From Mytilus galloprovincialis (taxonomy: Eukaryota; Mollusca; Bivalvia; Mytilida; Mytilidae), in NCBI RefSeq assembly GCF_965363235.1, contig NC_134845.1, positions 12,214,101 through 12,278,100 of the forward strand: a stretch of 64,000 bases of DNA. The letters run 5' to 3'. Shown one piece after another: positions 37,501 to 46,908 of this stretch. A program made the translations under genes and the position numbers. The notes under the pieces are model-generated. The model ran no database searches. It was not told the DNA's origin and worked only from the letters and a program-made list of their open reading frames with translations. Each line of letters starts with the position of its first letter. Position 1 is the first letter of the stretch.

Positions 37501-40500
37501 TGTTTGATTTCAACTGACATAAAAAATGGTGTTTTTTATATGCTAAATATACATTTGTGGTCGTATCAGGCTGTGCTTGGCAAAGCATTTTATTGCGTTT
37601 TTTTAAAAAGACTTGTAAGATTTCCACAGCTTTCTGTATTTTTTTTTTTTTTTTTTTTGAATAGGTGCATTTGGTTACTGAACTGAGTGCAATTTTGGTA
37701 CTGTGATGTTATATAACGATAAGTGTGTATTGCTAAATAGGTTTAAATGTGAACCTGATATAGTGATAATGTACTTGGTAGAGTGAAAATGTTTTGATCA
37801 GGTTTAAACTGACGCATAAAATATACAGGCGACTGCTGCAGCTTGAACTTTAAAGGATATAGCCCACATACTTCCAAGTAACATGCCCTGTATATAGCTA
37901 TCAAAGTCATGGTATTATTAAATAGGTTAACATATAACTCAATCTTCCCATAAAATCCAATTTTGGACAATATGGGGGCAATCAATATATATAGTCTGTA
38001 CTTAAATGTACTACTCAGACTCAAGTCTCCTTTTATGATTAAACTAATATAGATAAAACAAAACAGTTTCCATCTCCTGGAACTGTATAACATGTATAAG
38101 GTAGATGTCTGATATGTGGCATATTCAATTAAAAGATTTAATTGTTTAGAGTTTGCCAAAGGAAGTACAGAATAAGAAGATTGTGATTTATTTGAAACTT
38201 TTTTTTGTTGTTTTAAACTTTTGAATTAGTCTGTGGGCAATATGAATAACCCTGGTATAACAAACGTCATTATCACTGTTCCTTGATATGGGGAATTATG
38301 TGGCAGATGAACATATTAAGTACGTTTGTGTAGTCATGGTCAACCAGTGCACCGGAGTTAAACCCGCATGCCGCATGGCCATTATAAAAAAAATCCCGAA
38401 ATGTATTGCTTGCAGAGGTTTTTTCTGTGTTCCAATGGCTGGACGGAACTTTTATATGTTATCATCAATTATGACTTTGTGACTTTTAAATGAAGTACCT
38501 GACGTGTGATTATCTAGGAAATTTGTTTTGACCTCAGATGAAGCAGGCGAAACATGGCGTCAGATGTTGTTGTCCAAACTTCGGTAATTTTCGTGGTACA
38601 ATAAAATTAAATAAACGGCACAAATTACCAAAATTTCTGAATTCTTGTTTTTGTAAACAAATAAAAATTCATGTCGTATTTAACATCGAAATTATTCCGA
38701 TCTGTTCCGTTTTTTTTTTCAAGTTCGCGTTGAAACGTTAAATTCGGAAGCCATTAAGTAAAAAAATAATAAGCGCAAGAGATTTAACGAGAGTGACGAA
38801 ACTTTTCAGATGGGTCGTGTAGATAGAGTTATCGTTCTTTATTCCAAAACGATGCTTCTACCATAAGTGCCAGCTAAAGGTTGCATATTATTATAATAGT
38901 AGAATAGGTGGAATGATATATACAAACGGATGGAAATCATATACTAGTATACAGAACATGTAACTGTTATTTTGATATAATATATAACACCAAATCAGTG
39001 ATTTGTATCATTACAATATAAATTAAATAGTTATAATTACGGAAAAGTTAAATTTCCTATCATTTATTCATGATCCACGCACAAACTTGTCTCAGAAAAA
39101 AATATATCTCTGTAAATTAACCTCAATTTCAGGTAAAGAGATATGTGATTGTTTTCTTCCTAGACAAGTGCATTTGGCCATCCAAAAGAACTTGTGGTCA
39201 TCTGATGTTCAGTAATTCAGGACTTTGGTTCTAAATTGAATTGTTTCATAGTTTTGTTGTCGAGGCCTCTTATCGCCAACTATACGGTATAGGTTTTACT
39301 CTTTGTTGAATGCCGTACGGTTGACTATAATAATTTACATCTACTTTATTTGAACTTTGATGGATAGCTGTCTCATTGGCAATCATACCAGATCGCCTTA
39401 TTGTTATACTGTCATATCCCTGACAGGAACAGGAACATTCCCCAAAATAATAATAGGTCAAACCTAGTTTTATACATGTAGTTAACTAAATCCCGGCCCC
39501 AACTTGTATGGCAATCGTGTACAGTTTATTGTTTAAAACATAGGAAAGAAGCAACACCAGTCTGATTAAAAACAAAATGTTCATGATTACCGACGAGTTT
39601 CCTCTCGTGATAATTAAAAGTTATTATGTATTTCCTAATTATACAAACTATATCAACAGCTTAGAAGGGTGACTTGGTGGACGAAAGACGACGACGAAGA
39701 CCCTGAATTATCGTCAGAGGATGACGAAGAGGTAGACGAACAGAGAATAAACAAAGTTGAAATAATTGAAGACAACGGAACAGGTACTCTTGTTGTATAT
39801 CCACTAATTGAAATTAGTTGTTGCATTGGATCCTTCAATCAGACTTGTGTGCTACACGATAGCCGATTCTGTACCAGAGTAATGATAAAAAGTAAAATAA
39901 GAATAATACCGAACTCCGAAGAAAATTCTAAACGGAAAGTCCGCAACCAATTGGCAAAACAAACAGATCAAACAAATTGACAACTGTTAGATTCCTGACT
40001 TAGTGCAGTCATTCCTTATGTAGATATTAAGTCATTTTAAAATCTTAACATATTTCAGACTGGAAATTTTCAATTTTTTACGGTCCGTCTTATTTCATTG
40101 GGGAGCATCGAGGCAACAAGAAATTCACACTAGTATTTTAAAAACGTTAAATGAAGCCAAGTGTATTAAATTCTACTCTGGAATGGAAATCGGGAATGTG
40201 TCAAAGAAATAAAAACCGACTAAAGAGCAGACAATAGCCTAAGGCCACCAATGGACCTTAAATTTTCCCTCGCCCTGCTCGTCCGAATTTAAAGTATTTC
40301 TACTCTAAATTCAATCAGTGTCAATAGGCTTTAAACAAAACACACACATACATAGGGTTAGTTTCTGGCAGTAACATTATTATCTTCTCTTTCGATACAA
40401 ATTTTATTACACTTTATAATACAGGTTTCTTCAAAACAAACAAAAAAATATAGATACATGTAATAAACATAGCAGCCACTGTATATATACTAATGTAACT

Positions 40501-41164
40501 TCGTGACGATTCGACGTAACTGCGAGCACCTTTGATACTAATACATTTAAATGACAAACTTTATATAGTACCTTAAAACCTTTCTCGTAGAAACCGCCAA
40601 AACTTTTCTCGTGCCTTGTGCACGTAACATCAAACTTTATAAATAGTACATACTCTTGAAGAACCAGTTCCAGAACTAGTTACACTAGTTCCCATTCATC
40701 TATATTACTACAAATACCAAACGGGAAAACCCCAATTGTAAACGAAATGAAACATATTTCAACACAGCAAGAAAGACCAGCACCCGTGGGCGGGCTTCAG
40801 ACTAAAAGTGTACTACTTCAGCTTAAGTTTTGGTCTGGACAAAGTAAAAAGACTTTAAAAAAATTTATAATTTTTTTGGTGTATCAGATTTCACTTTCAT
40901 TTCTCATGAGTTTAAACTGTCGTTATTTTTCTTTTAGCTCTTCCTGTATCGTTTGGACAACGCTTTTGTAAAGCATTCAAAGACTGGGTTTGTGGAACAA
41001 CAGATGAAGTACACAAACATCAATATTTGACACAACGGGAGATAATCCACCTGAGAAAGAAAATGAAATCAATTGATGAAACTGCTCTGTATCGTAAAGT
41101 GTTAAATGGTGCTGCCATTATTATGTGTTTACTAACAGCATTTCTTATCGGCAAATTCAGTTAG
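13523..41164 (+). CDS. SLC5-family sodium/solute cotransporter, gene 2, 14 exons
   Basis: Paralogue of gene 1, about 652 aa. Exons: 13523-13600, 14326-14397, 16773-16877, 17506-17565, 18556-18660, 19431-19536, 20994-21074, 21568-21782, 22340-22475, 23393-23500, 23963-24282, 25164-25385, 39660-39783, 40938-41164. Exons 1-13 match gene 1 exactly in length and phase; exon 14 is 12 bases longer. Conserved parts are [13 protein letters not shown] (exon 3), [33 protein letters not shown], four loop Cys, [14 protein letters not shown] and the acidic exon 13. Exon 11 reads [12 protein letters not shown] where gene 1 has [12 protein letters not shown], so the Gln equivalent to SGLT1 Q457, a direct sugar ligand, is Ile. 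This predicts an altered substrate or a sensor-like role. Intron 12 is 14.3 kb because it hosts an LTR element and an old repeat. Exons 13-14 are joined to the rest by orientation, phase and homology; an RNA read would settle this. A TATATATA stretch lies at 13485, but its use is unproven. Confidence 0.9.
15480..15645 (-). repeat. Dispersed repeat R2, reverse orientation
   Basis: Contains AAGGCCGTACGGTGACCTAT and GCTCATTGTTG, the inverse of the R2 core. It lies in intron 2 of gene 2, immediately left of the MITE at 15750. One end is degraded. Confidence 0.65.
15750..16512. mobile_element. PIF/Harbinger-like MITE, 763 bp
   Basis: The ends are 17-base perfect inverted repeats, GACCCCGTTCACACTAG at the left and its complement at the right, with weaker pairing further in. 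The flanking bases TAA (15747-15749 and 16513-16515) form a 3-bp target duplication, as PIF/Harbinger elements make. The inside is rich in GATCGATTTAAA and GTGAACGC motifs in both orientations and has no transposase ORF, so it is non-autonomous. It sits in intron 2 of gene 2. Family placement rests on TIR and TSD only. Confidence 0.75.
17790..17890 (+). repeat. Dispersed repeat R4 (GTCACTGGTTAGTCTTATG family)
   Basis: Contains AAGCGTCACTGGTTAGTCTT, GGACGAAACGCACG and TACCTTTGATAACTATTAG. Related stretches are at about 43070-43190, 45470-45560 and 47510-47600, with a reverse copy at 44820-45190. It lies in intron 4 of gene 2. Confidence 0.65.
18114..18206 (+). repeat. 31-bp tandem repeat, 3 identical copies
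   Basis: The unit starts CTGGTAAGTGACAATGTGG. Three identical copies suggest a recent expansion. Each contains CTG/GTAAGTG, a near-consensus 5' splice donor. It lies in intron 4 of gene 2, upstream of exon 5. Confidence 0.85.
18769..18896 (+). repeat. 20-bp tandem repeat, about 6 copies
   Basis: The unit is ATGTATCTTACACATCATAC. The first copy has one change and the last is broken. It lies in intron 5 of gene 2, about 110 bases past exon 5. The small ORF over it is incidental. Confidence 0.9.
20240..20420. repeat. Foldback repeat in intron 6 of gene 2
   Basis: The arms pair ATGACTGTAATAT with ATATTAGTCATT, TCTGTCTAT with ATAGACAGA, and AAATGTGATTCA with TGAATCACATTT. The loop is TTTGATGCACGCTTAGCGTG. 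It is a MITE-like hairpin with no ORF. Confidence 0.7.
20484..20583 (+). repeat. 25-bp tandem repeat, 4 copies
   Basis: The unit is TTTGTTAAATGATG followed by TCTGATGCTCG, with four identical copies end to end. It lies in intron 6 of gene 2, close to the foldback at 20240-20420. Confidence 0.9.
21140..21290 (-). repeat. Dispersed repeat R2, reverse orientation, partial
   Basis: Contains CCTGTCCCAAATCAGGAACC, TTCAGTGGTTGTCG and GGGACCTTTTATAGC, which match the reverse complement of the full R2 copy at 53512-53804. It lies in intron 7 of gene 2. Confidence 0.65.
25998..26211 (+). repeat. 71-bp tandem repeat, 3 copies
   Basis: The unit runs from GCTTATCTAACTTTAAGG through CCAGAAACAATATTCAAGTG to TTAGGTCAGTGATTG. 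Copies differ at only a few bases. It lies early in intron 12 of gene 2, about 1.2 kb before the LTR element. Confidence 0.9.
27417..27998 (+). repeat. 5' LTR
   Basis: 582 bp, bounded by TGTTATGATATT and GGCCGTAACA. It holds heat-shock-element-like motifs (27547-27660), a TATATATA stretch near 27671 that may be the promoter TATA box, and AATAAA at 27922. Confidence 0.95.
27547..27660 (+). promoter_or_regulatory. Heat-shock-element cluster in the LTR U3
   Basis: GAActTTCcaGAA at 27547-27559 and TTCcaGAAttTTC at 27648-27660 are perfect three-box heat shock elements (alternating GAA and TTC at 5-base spacing). GAAacTTC at 27605-27612 is a perfect two-box site. TTCtaGGAtgTTC at 27623-27635 is a trimer with one mismatch. 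All lie just upstream of the TATATATA stretch near 27671. The same set is in the 3' LTR, offset by 5550. HSF1 binds such arrays in animals; actual heat response is inferred. Confidence 0.7.
28004..28020 (+). other. Primer binding site, tRNA-Pro type
   Basis: TGGGGGCTCGTCCGGGA begins 5 bases after the 5' LTR. It matches the first 17 bases of the tRNA-Pro primer site known from murine leukaemia virus (from memory). The cellular primer is therefore likely proline tRNA. Confidence 0.85.
28089..29483 (+). CDS. gag: gag of the LTR element
   Basis: 464 aa. The first 65 residues are followed by a highly charged Lys/Glu/Leu coiled coil (about residues 75-180). A capsid-like region follows (about 185-340), then a polar linker and one CCHC zinc knuckle ([14 protein letters not shown], about 29304-29345) for RNA binding. 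Strong A-rich codon bias in the coiled coil creates a long but meaningless ORF on the other strand. Gag and pol share a frame, separated by a stop; several retroelement families bridge such a stop by read-through. Confidence 0.9.
   Translation: MAFDAGKFLKTPDLEGFDNLKKEELVLLAKHLKLDFKVSMRKQIIKNLVINKLVDAEILGEEALELKVENIDAFKLKQLELEHELKLKELEIRKEDEFKLKELELKEMEKRKEDELKLKQAELEMKERLEMDKKEKEDVFKLKELEMKLKELEMKERLEMEKMKIEMVKEESNTKVQSKSDYFDAAKNIRLVPRFCEKTVDKYFPQFEKIARNLNWPKSYWTTMLQSVFEGKAAEIYSALPSEKSSDYDTVKQEVLKAYELVPEAYRQKFRSDKKFDSQTYVEFAREKEDLFDKWLTSKKTDNNFDNLRQLMLLEEFKQCVHLDLKTHLDDKTVGTIHDAAVISDNYTLSHKRSFKGQNVNTSSGNYKNQSTERTDSKPVAQNKSQSSYNMSSPKFDTFEKKSLICAYCKKNGHLMADCFRLQKKNERDNKPKSSACTTPYITSTLECPASQAFKSSFCDYMEE
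29493..32877 (+). other. pol: pol region: protease, integrase, reverse transcriptase, RNase H
   Basis: Domains in order: retropepsin-like protease with DTGAS (about 29556); integrase HHCC finger (about 30300-30435, ending CKSCHICQ); integrase core (about 30500-30950); GPY/F-type integrase C-terminus (about 31150-31330); reverse transcriptase with [35 protein letters not shown] and YIDD (about 31650-32230); RNase H (about 32500-32870, ending in [10 protein letters not shown]). The integrase-before-RT order is the key diagnostic point. Treated as a fossil: mostly open, about one interruption. Confidence 0.9.
32955..32966 (+). other. Polypurine tract
   Basis: AAGGGGGGAGG sits directly before the 3' LTR, where plus-strand DNA synthesis of LTR elements is primed. 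Confidence 0.85.
32967..33548 (+). repeat. 3' LTR
   Basis: 582 bp, with about 3 differences from the 5' LTR. Followed by the target duplication CATG at 33549-33552. It repeats the heat-shock-element cluster (33097-33210) and carries AATAAA at 33472. Confidence 0.95.
33881..35976 (-). mobile_element. LINE-derived ORF1-only insertion inside repeat copy A
   Basis: Copy B reads straight across this point (CACAGTAG then TTTTTAAGGTGAT). Copy A has CACAGTAAG, then 2.1 kb, then TCAAG and TTTTTAGGTGAA. This places the ends within a few bases, with a possible AAG duplication. On the minus strand there are about 590 bases of leader, an ORF1-type gene (34431-35390) and about 550 bases of 3' region with an AT-rich end at 33881. 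No reverse transcriptase (ORF2) is present, so the element is ORF1-only, like mammalian HAL1, or internally deleted. Confidence 0.7.
34431..35390 (-). pseudogene. LINE ORF1-like protein (coiled coil plus RRM), one in-frame stop
   Basis: Read from the ATG at 35390 this is a 320-codon frame with one TAA at codon 47 (35250-35252). The remaining 257 aa from 35204 are open. Residues 1-100 are heptad-rich coiled coil. Next come [36 protein letters not shown] and KLYIDGDLY, the pattern of LINE-1 type ORF1p (RRM plus C-terminal domain) that binds RNA as a trimer. Recognition is from the motif pattern, not a search. A host gene derived from ORF1 is possible but the stop and location inside a repeat argue against it. 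Confidence 0.65.
37147..37232 (+). repeat. R1 fragment inserted in copy A
   Basis: GAGGGACGAAAGATACCAAAG to GCTAAAAATGAAAAGG interrupts the match between A and B. B reads AAGTATTTGTTTAACCTG across the same point. It is a short, truncated R1 copy with no clear target duplication. Confidence 0.7.
39280..39400 (-). repeat. Dispersed repeat R2, reverse, partial
   Basis: Contains TTGAATGCCGTACGGTTGAC and GATAGCTGTCTCATTGGCAA, the inverse of the R2 core. It lies in intron 12 of gene 2, upstream of exon 13. Confidence 0.65.
39885..40035 (-). repeat. Dispersed repeat R3, reverse orientation
   Basis: Contains ATACCGAACTCCGAAG, ACGGAAAGTCC and TTCCTTATGTAG, as in the copies near 5790-5880, 9060 and 49740. 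It lies in intron 13 of gene 2. Confidence 0.6.
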
Positions 41165-42543
41165 ACATAAGTAGATGTCACAATTCGCATGTATGTGATT
41201 TTGTAAAAATGCGTACAATTGCAGACTGATAGAGACTTTTATGAAAATGATACCTTTTACACGAGTCCAATATGTTTTTATGACCCATTTATAGGCATTA
41301 TGTTTTATGGCTGTGCGTCCGTCCGTCCGTTCGTCCTACTTCAGGTTAAAGTTTTTGGTCGAGGTAGTTTTTGATGAAGTTGTAGTCCAATCAACTTGAC
41401 ACTTAGTAAACATGTTCCCTATGATATAATCTTTCTAATTTCAATGCCAAATTAGACATTTTATCCCATTTTCACGGTCCACTGAACATAGAAAATGATA
41501 GTGCAGATGTGGCATCTGTGTACTTGGGATACATACTTTTATTTTCAACATATATGATATATGAAGTTTCGTCTAGTTGTAATCGTTAAATTTTTTCGTC
41601 AAAGTATAATGTGAAAGCAGCCTTCCGATTTATATTGTCAAGCATATTTTTCTTTTATTTAAAACTTATTATAATGTCATCCGACTTGGTTTTTAACGGA
41701 ATTTGATGAGACTGTTGTATAATTGAGAGGTTTAGCGCTATAAAACCAAATTCAATCTACCATTTTCTAAACAGGAAATGCCTGTACCAAGTCAGGAATA
41801 AGACAGTTGTTGTCCCTTCGTTTGGTTTGATGTGTCTGAGCACTTGATTTTGCCACTTGTTTAGGATTTATGCCTAGAAATTGACTATGAAGGTCGGTTG
41901 AAAACAAAACTTTACGACGAAAGAAATGATTTCGGCTTCCCAATAGTGACGTTTTGGGAAACTGAAATCATCACGAGTTGGTTCACCGTTAGTGAATATC
42001 TGTTGTAAAGACGATATTTGATATGTTCCTTATGTCGTAACTACAATCCCGTTACCTTTTCACGAATGTAACCTACCGAATTAGACTTATTACCCTTATT
42101 TGTGACATTTTTACCGATTCTGCTTGTTTTGTTCACGCATCATTATCAATATTATTAAACTTGACACGACTGTCGTACACGTGAGAGGTTTAGCGCTGTA
42201 AAACCATATTCAATTCACCATTTTCTTACATTTGAAAATGCCTGTACCAAGTCAGGAATATGACAGTTGTTGTCCATCCGTTTGATGTGTTTTGTCATTT
42301 TATTTTGCAATGTGATTAGGGTCTTTCAAATTGAATTTTCCTCGGAGCTCAGTATTTTTGTGATTTTACTTTTTTACAACATATTTGTTTTGTGTTCTTG
42401 AAAACTATACAAGTCTCCGAGGTAAGAACTAATTAGTAAAGAATTTGTAAAAATAAAAGATTAATACTATATGTTAAAGACAAAAGAACACACCAGTATA
42501 GAAAATTTGAAAAGGCAACTAGTAGTAAAAAGTATTAAAAAAA

Positions 42544-42620
42544 CACAGGCACTCGTCTCAGAAAAAAAAAATCCTATATAAAGGTAAATAGTATTTTTTT
42601 TTCTGAGATAAGTGCCTGTG
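42544..42620. repeat. Perfect-arm hairpin
   Basis: CACAGGCACTCGTCTCAGAA is followed, after about 35 bases, by its near-complement TTCTGAGATAAGTGCCTGTG. The A and T runs next to the arms also pair. Foldback element or RNA hairpin; no gene context. Confidence 0.75.
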
Positions 42621-43069
42621 TAAAAAGACTCAATAATTACGCATCGTATTGCCAGAGGTTTCAAGATATTTTGTTTATATACACCTTATGCTTTGTTTCT
42701 TAACAGACGTCGGATCTTTGATTTGTAATGTATGTGTACTGTTCTCTGGATTTCATTCTTTTGATTCTACCCTTCAAACCTATGTGGTTGGATATCTTTT
42801 AAATATTAAAGCATAAGCATTGATAACTATTTACACCTCTAGATCGATGCCACTGCTGGAGGACGTTTCGTCCCCGAGGGTATCACCACCCCAGTAGTCA
42901 GCACTTCGGTGTTGACATCAATTATATGGTGATGTTTGTTTTATTTTTGTTGTTAAGAAACTTATGAATTTTTCGAAATACTAAGGATTTTCTTATCACA
43001 TGCATATATTACCTTAGCCGTATTTGGCACAACTTTTTGAAATTTTGGGTCCCCAATGCTCTTCAGTTT

Positions 43070-45190
43070 TGTACTTGTTTGGCTTTATACCGTTTCTGGT
43101 CTGAACGTCACTGATTAGTCTTATATAGCCGAAACGCCCGTCTGGCTTATTAAATTATAAACATGGTACCTTTGATAAGTATTTTACCTGTTGTTAACGT
43201 AGATTCGTCATGGAGGTTGTAAAACACGGGATAATCGCCAACACGCACGGGGTCACAAACATTTGCTTATCCACAGTTTACAAGCCTGGTATCGTTGATA
43301 AGCGTTTTCAGTCGTGGGGTATCATTTTCATAATTGAACATGATTACTACAACAAGAAATACTTATGAACAAACATTAAAACATCATATTCCTTGCATAT
43401 TATGACATTACCTGACAGTGTATAGAAACAGTATACGTAAGGATATAACCAATAACATAAGTTATGCCAGGTAAAAGTGTTGCTAACTGAACTCAACTGG
43501 TTAGTATTGTCTTTTAAGCACAAGCACAAAATATTTAATTGAACAAAATGAATAATGCCTACAGTATGAAATATCGACGTAAACGTAAGCTATGGATTTC
43601 AGAGTACACATTTCTATTATAATTAAATTAAGGCAATAGTAGTTAAACCAGTGTTTAAATCTCGTAATTGAACAGATAGAGACAAATCAAGTTTCAATTA
43701 AAAACCGAGTCGAATGAACTCCAAAAGAGCGAGGCTGGGTGCAAGGGTTATATTTCTTCTGTTTAGCATACACAACCCGCCATTCGAAATCAAAACAGTT
43801 AACAATCAGGAATAGGACAAAATCAATTAACCATTGATAACCTTTCGTCCCTCCTTGATTAAAGTTATAACAAAAAGAAGGTTCAAACTTCCTAAAGGGA
43901 AAATCGACCGGAGATAAATTTAGCCTTACTTTTAAGTCTCGTTTGATCATATATAACGCTGTATGTTCACGTTTATTTTAACATACTTGACTTATTATTT
44001 TTTTTTTAGATTTGAGAGATGCGTATGATATCAGATCATGCAAAGCGCTCCATACGTGCATTAAATTTTAAGAATGTTATTTTATTTTTCTAAATGCATG
44101 CTTTAAAAATACTTCCAAATAGTTGTGTGGCAGCAAGTGTTGCAAATCCAGAATATATTGGAAGTCACATTAGACAATATAACAAATACAAATCAACATG
44201 TTATATTGTATCTATTAAAACGTGCATCATTTACAGAATGATACCTATGACAATAATTTACATTATTCAAATATTCAAAATATGAGCATGTGGATTATAA
44301 ATCTCAAGTTAGGCAGTGAAAAATCAACTACGTCTAAATATAAGATTAAAGTCAACGCAGTCAAGATTAACACGTTATTCTTCTGGAAATGATTAAGTTT
44401 AAAACATGATGCCAATACACAAACAGGCAACAAGACCCAGCTATCCTATTTAGTTTATAAAACTGGGAGGGGAGAATACTATTTGTAGTCAAAGTAGACA
44501 CTGATATTCCATTATACCGGTTTTACATTTTATTTTCAAATCTTTATATTAAAATATAAGTTCAGATTGCTTAGATGGAAACTAATTCACTTTATTATGC
44601 CAGTAGAAACGCACCTTTGCACATGGAATGTAAAGGTCTAATTTGAGATCTATGTGTTAATTATTGGAAATCTAATACCACTATTGTAGATAGAGATATA
44701 ACTTAAACATACTTTCATATAAATAACGTCTTAGCATTAATCCTATTTACTTTCTATAATAATAATGAACTTTCTAATAATAATGAAAAAGGGAGAACGA
44801 CGTCCGTAGTTTGTCTAAAAAAAACTCCTCATAGATACCAGGATTACATTTTGTATTTACGCTAGACGCGCGTTTCGTCTACAAAAGACTCATCAGAGAC
44901 ACTCGAATAAAAAAAACCGTTATAATGCCAAGCAAATACAAAATTGAAGAGCATTGAGGACAAAAAATTCCTAAAAGTTTAGCCAAATACAGCTGAAATA
45001 ATCTATTCCTGAGGTAAAAAAGCCTAAGTATTTCAAAAATTCAAACGTTTTGTAAAGTTAATTTATAAATATGACCATATCAATGATAATTCATGTCAGC
45101 ACAGTGCTGACTACTGGGCTGGTGATACCCTCGGGTAATTAAAACTCAACCGGCAGTGGAATCGATCCAGTGGTAGTAAATATGTATAGC
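43070..45190. repeat. Inverted pair of R4 elements
   Basis: The forward unit (42840-43190) has GAGGGTATCACCACCCCAGT, AGTCAGCACTTCGGTG and GAACGTCACTGATTAGTCTT. The reverse unit (44820-45190) has GCGCGTTTCGTCTACAAAAG, AGCACAGTGCTGACTACTGG and GTGATACCCTCGGG. About 1.6 kb separates them. Confidence 0.6.
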
Positions 45191-45469
45191 CATATTGATA
45201 AAATAAAAAAAAATTAAAAAAGCAGTTTATGGAAAAATCAGTTTTCAGGTTTAGTTTTCTGTAATTAGTTAATTAGTTAATACTTTAGTTTTTTTGTGTA
45301 TATCTCTTTCATATTCATTTGATAAAATTTACTGTTTGCAATAGCATGAATTGTTCTATATAATAAGAATGTTCTTATCCCGGGCATAAAAACAATGCCG
45401 TATTTTGCGAAACCTTTTCAACTTTTGATCTTCAGTGCTGTACAACTTTGTACTTTTTTCACTTTCGAT

Positions 45470-46090
45470 CTTTTATATCTGGGCGTCACTGGTGAGTCTT
45501 GTGTGGGCAAGGCGCGTTTTTGGCGTATTGAATTTTAAACCTGATGCTTTTTGTTATCTATTAATCATGTTTTTCTGTGTCTAATATGTTCTCCTATTTA
45601 TTTGTATTGTAGTCCTGTAATATTATGTTGTCATTTCAATGTTATATTTAACTTTGCCATTAAAGTGCGAGGTTTGGCATGCCTTAAAACCAGGTTCAAC
45701 CCACCACTTTTATTCCCCTTTAAAAGTGTCCTGTACCAAGTCAGGAAGATGGTCATTGTTATATATTGTTCGTTTCTCTTTGTGTTGCATTTTAACGTTG
45801 AGTCGTTTGTGTTTTCTCTTATTTTTGAGATATTGAGATAAGACGTGGCACGGTACTTGTCTATCCCAAATTCATGTATTTGGTTTTCATGTTACATTTG
45901 TTATTCTCGTGGTGTTTTGTCTGATGATTGGTCTGTTTCTGTGTGTGTTGCGTTTCGATGTTGTGTCGTTGTTCTCCTCTTATATTTAATGCGTTTCGCT
46001 CGGTTTTGGTTTGTTACCCCGATTTTGTTTTTTGTCCATGGATTTATGAGTTTTGAACAGCGGTATACTACTGTTGCCTTTATTTATGAA
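45470..46090 (+). repeat. Composite R4 + R3 + R3b repeat
   Basis: GGGCGTCACTGGTGAGTCTT, then TCCTGTACCAAGTCAGGAAG, then TTTCTGTGTGTGTTGCGTTT and AGCGGTATACTACTGTTGCC. The same order recurs at 47490-47930 inside gene 3, so these parts form one longer repeat unit. Confidence 0.65.
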
Positions 46091-46412
46091 TATATTTTCA
46101 ACCTAGTATTTTTGTTTTTATTTTTGTTTGAGCTTTCCACTTGTGAATACTATTAAATACAATTAAACAAGAAACATGGAATTACGACCTACAAGATAAA
46201 TGCAATTAATTGACCGTCATGTGTATAATAGTCTGTATCATGAACATATCAATTAATAGTGTAGTTTCTTTGTGGTGGTTTAAATGAGAATGTCTGTTAG
46301 TTTTATTTTTTAAAAAAATCTTGTTATAGTATACGATACCACTGACTTTTATGGGCTGATATGTTAATAAAAGAGGAAATCCTTCATTTATCGAGATCTG
46401 TCAAAACTATTC

Positions 46413-46418
46413 TTTATT
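46413..46418 (-). terminator. Candidate poly(A) signal of gene 3
   Basis: AATAAA on the minus strand, about 460 bases past the stop codon of gene 3 and just beyond its tandem array. If used, the array is part of the mRNA 3' UTR. Confidence 0.4.
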
Positions 46419-46525
46419 TCAAAACAAATATTTCCGATATAAAAACAAGACACATAAGTACCCGTATATTACATGTACATGTCTGATCAAATGTTTGATA
46501 CATTTACAACAATTCTCGTCATTGA

Positions 46526-46908
46526 CTGCTTTAAATATTGTAGTTATTGTCAGTGAAACAATAATTTCCTTTATGTCGTTCTTGTAAGTGCCACACTCAC
46601 TGCTATAAATACTGTAGTTATTTTTTTCAGTGCCACACTGCTTTAAATACTGTAGGTTTTTTTTCAGTGCCACACTGCTATAAATACTGTAGTTATTTTT
46701 TTCAGTGCCACACTGCTATAAATACTGTAGTAATGTTTTCAGTGCCACAATGCTTTTAAATACTGTAGTTATTTTTTTCAGTGCAACAGTGCTATAAATA
46801 CTGTAGTTCTTGTCAGGGGAACACTGTTATTAATACTGTACAGCATGACAGTGAAACTGCTATAAATACTGGAGTCTTTTCAGTGAAACACTGCTATAAG
46901 TACTGTTG
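46526..46908 (-). repeat. Tandem array derived from the last codons of gene 3
   Basis: About nine units of 33-40 bases follow the stop codon of gene 3 on the minus strand. A typical unit is ACAGTATTTATAGCAGTGTG then GCACTGAAAAAAATAACT. The first unit is the coding end itself: ACAGTACTTATAGCAGTG then TTTCACTGA, which encodes TVLIAVFH and the stop. Genes 1 and 2 end in an equivalent C-terminus, so the coding sequence is the ancestral unit and the array grew out of it into the 3' UTR. Confidence 0.85.

Larger units (their letters stand above)
33687..38876 (+). repeat. Old dispersed repeat, copy A (inverted partner of 50475-54312)
   Basis: Homologous, in opposite orientation, to copy B. Anchors are the block at 33690-33870 with 54140-54300, AGCGCTGAAGGGCTT (36075) with AAGCCCTTCAGCGCT (54024), the block near 37800-38150 with 51400-51760, and ACATGGCGTCAGATGTTGTT (38552) with its inverse near 50790. 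The right end is CCATAAGTGCCAGC. Compared with B it carries a 2.1 kb LINE-type insertion (33881-35976) and an R1 piece (37147-37232), and lacks about 500 bases that B has. No shared long ORF and no recognised protein domain; the class of element is unknown. Confidence 0.8.
41165..46412. other. Spacer between convergent genes 2 and 3, repeats only
   Basis: No exon of the SLC5 family or other recognisable gene is visible. It holds R3-type sequence twice (about 41700-41850 and 42170-42400, each with GCCTGTACCAAGTCAGGAAT), a unit near 41870-42100 whose start (TGACTATGAAGGTCGGTTGA) recurs inverted near 56090-56120, a hairpin at 42544, R4 units in opposite orientations (43070-43190 and 44820-45190) and R4 plus R3/R3b (45470-46090). 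The 3' UTR of gene 2 should extend into the start, but I see no clear AATAAA near the stop. Confidence 0.6.

Noticed and set aside
37743-38159. 138-aa minus-strand ORF in copy A
   Set aside because: The matching part of copy B (about 51400-51800) does not keep one open frame, so it is not conserved as protein.
38860-38890. Helitron 3' end (hairpin before CTRR)
   Set aside because: The palindrome at the end of copies A/B is not followed by CTRR and no TC start was found at the other end.
39660-41164. A separate fourth SLC5 gene fragment
   Set aside because: The two exons are exactly the missing exons 13 and 14 of gene 2, in the same orientation and phase, with no other SLC5 exon between. The distance is explained by insertions.
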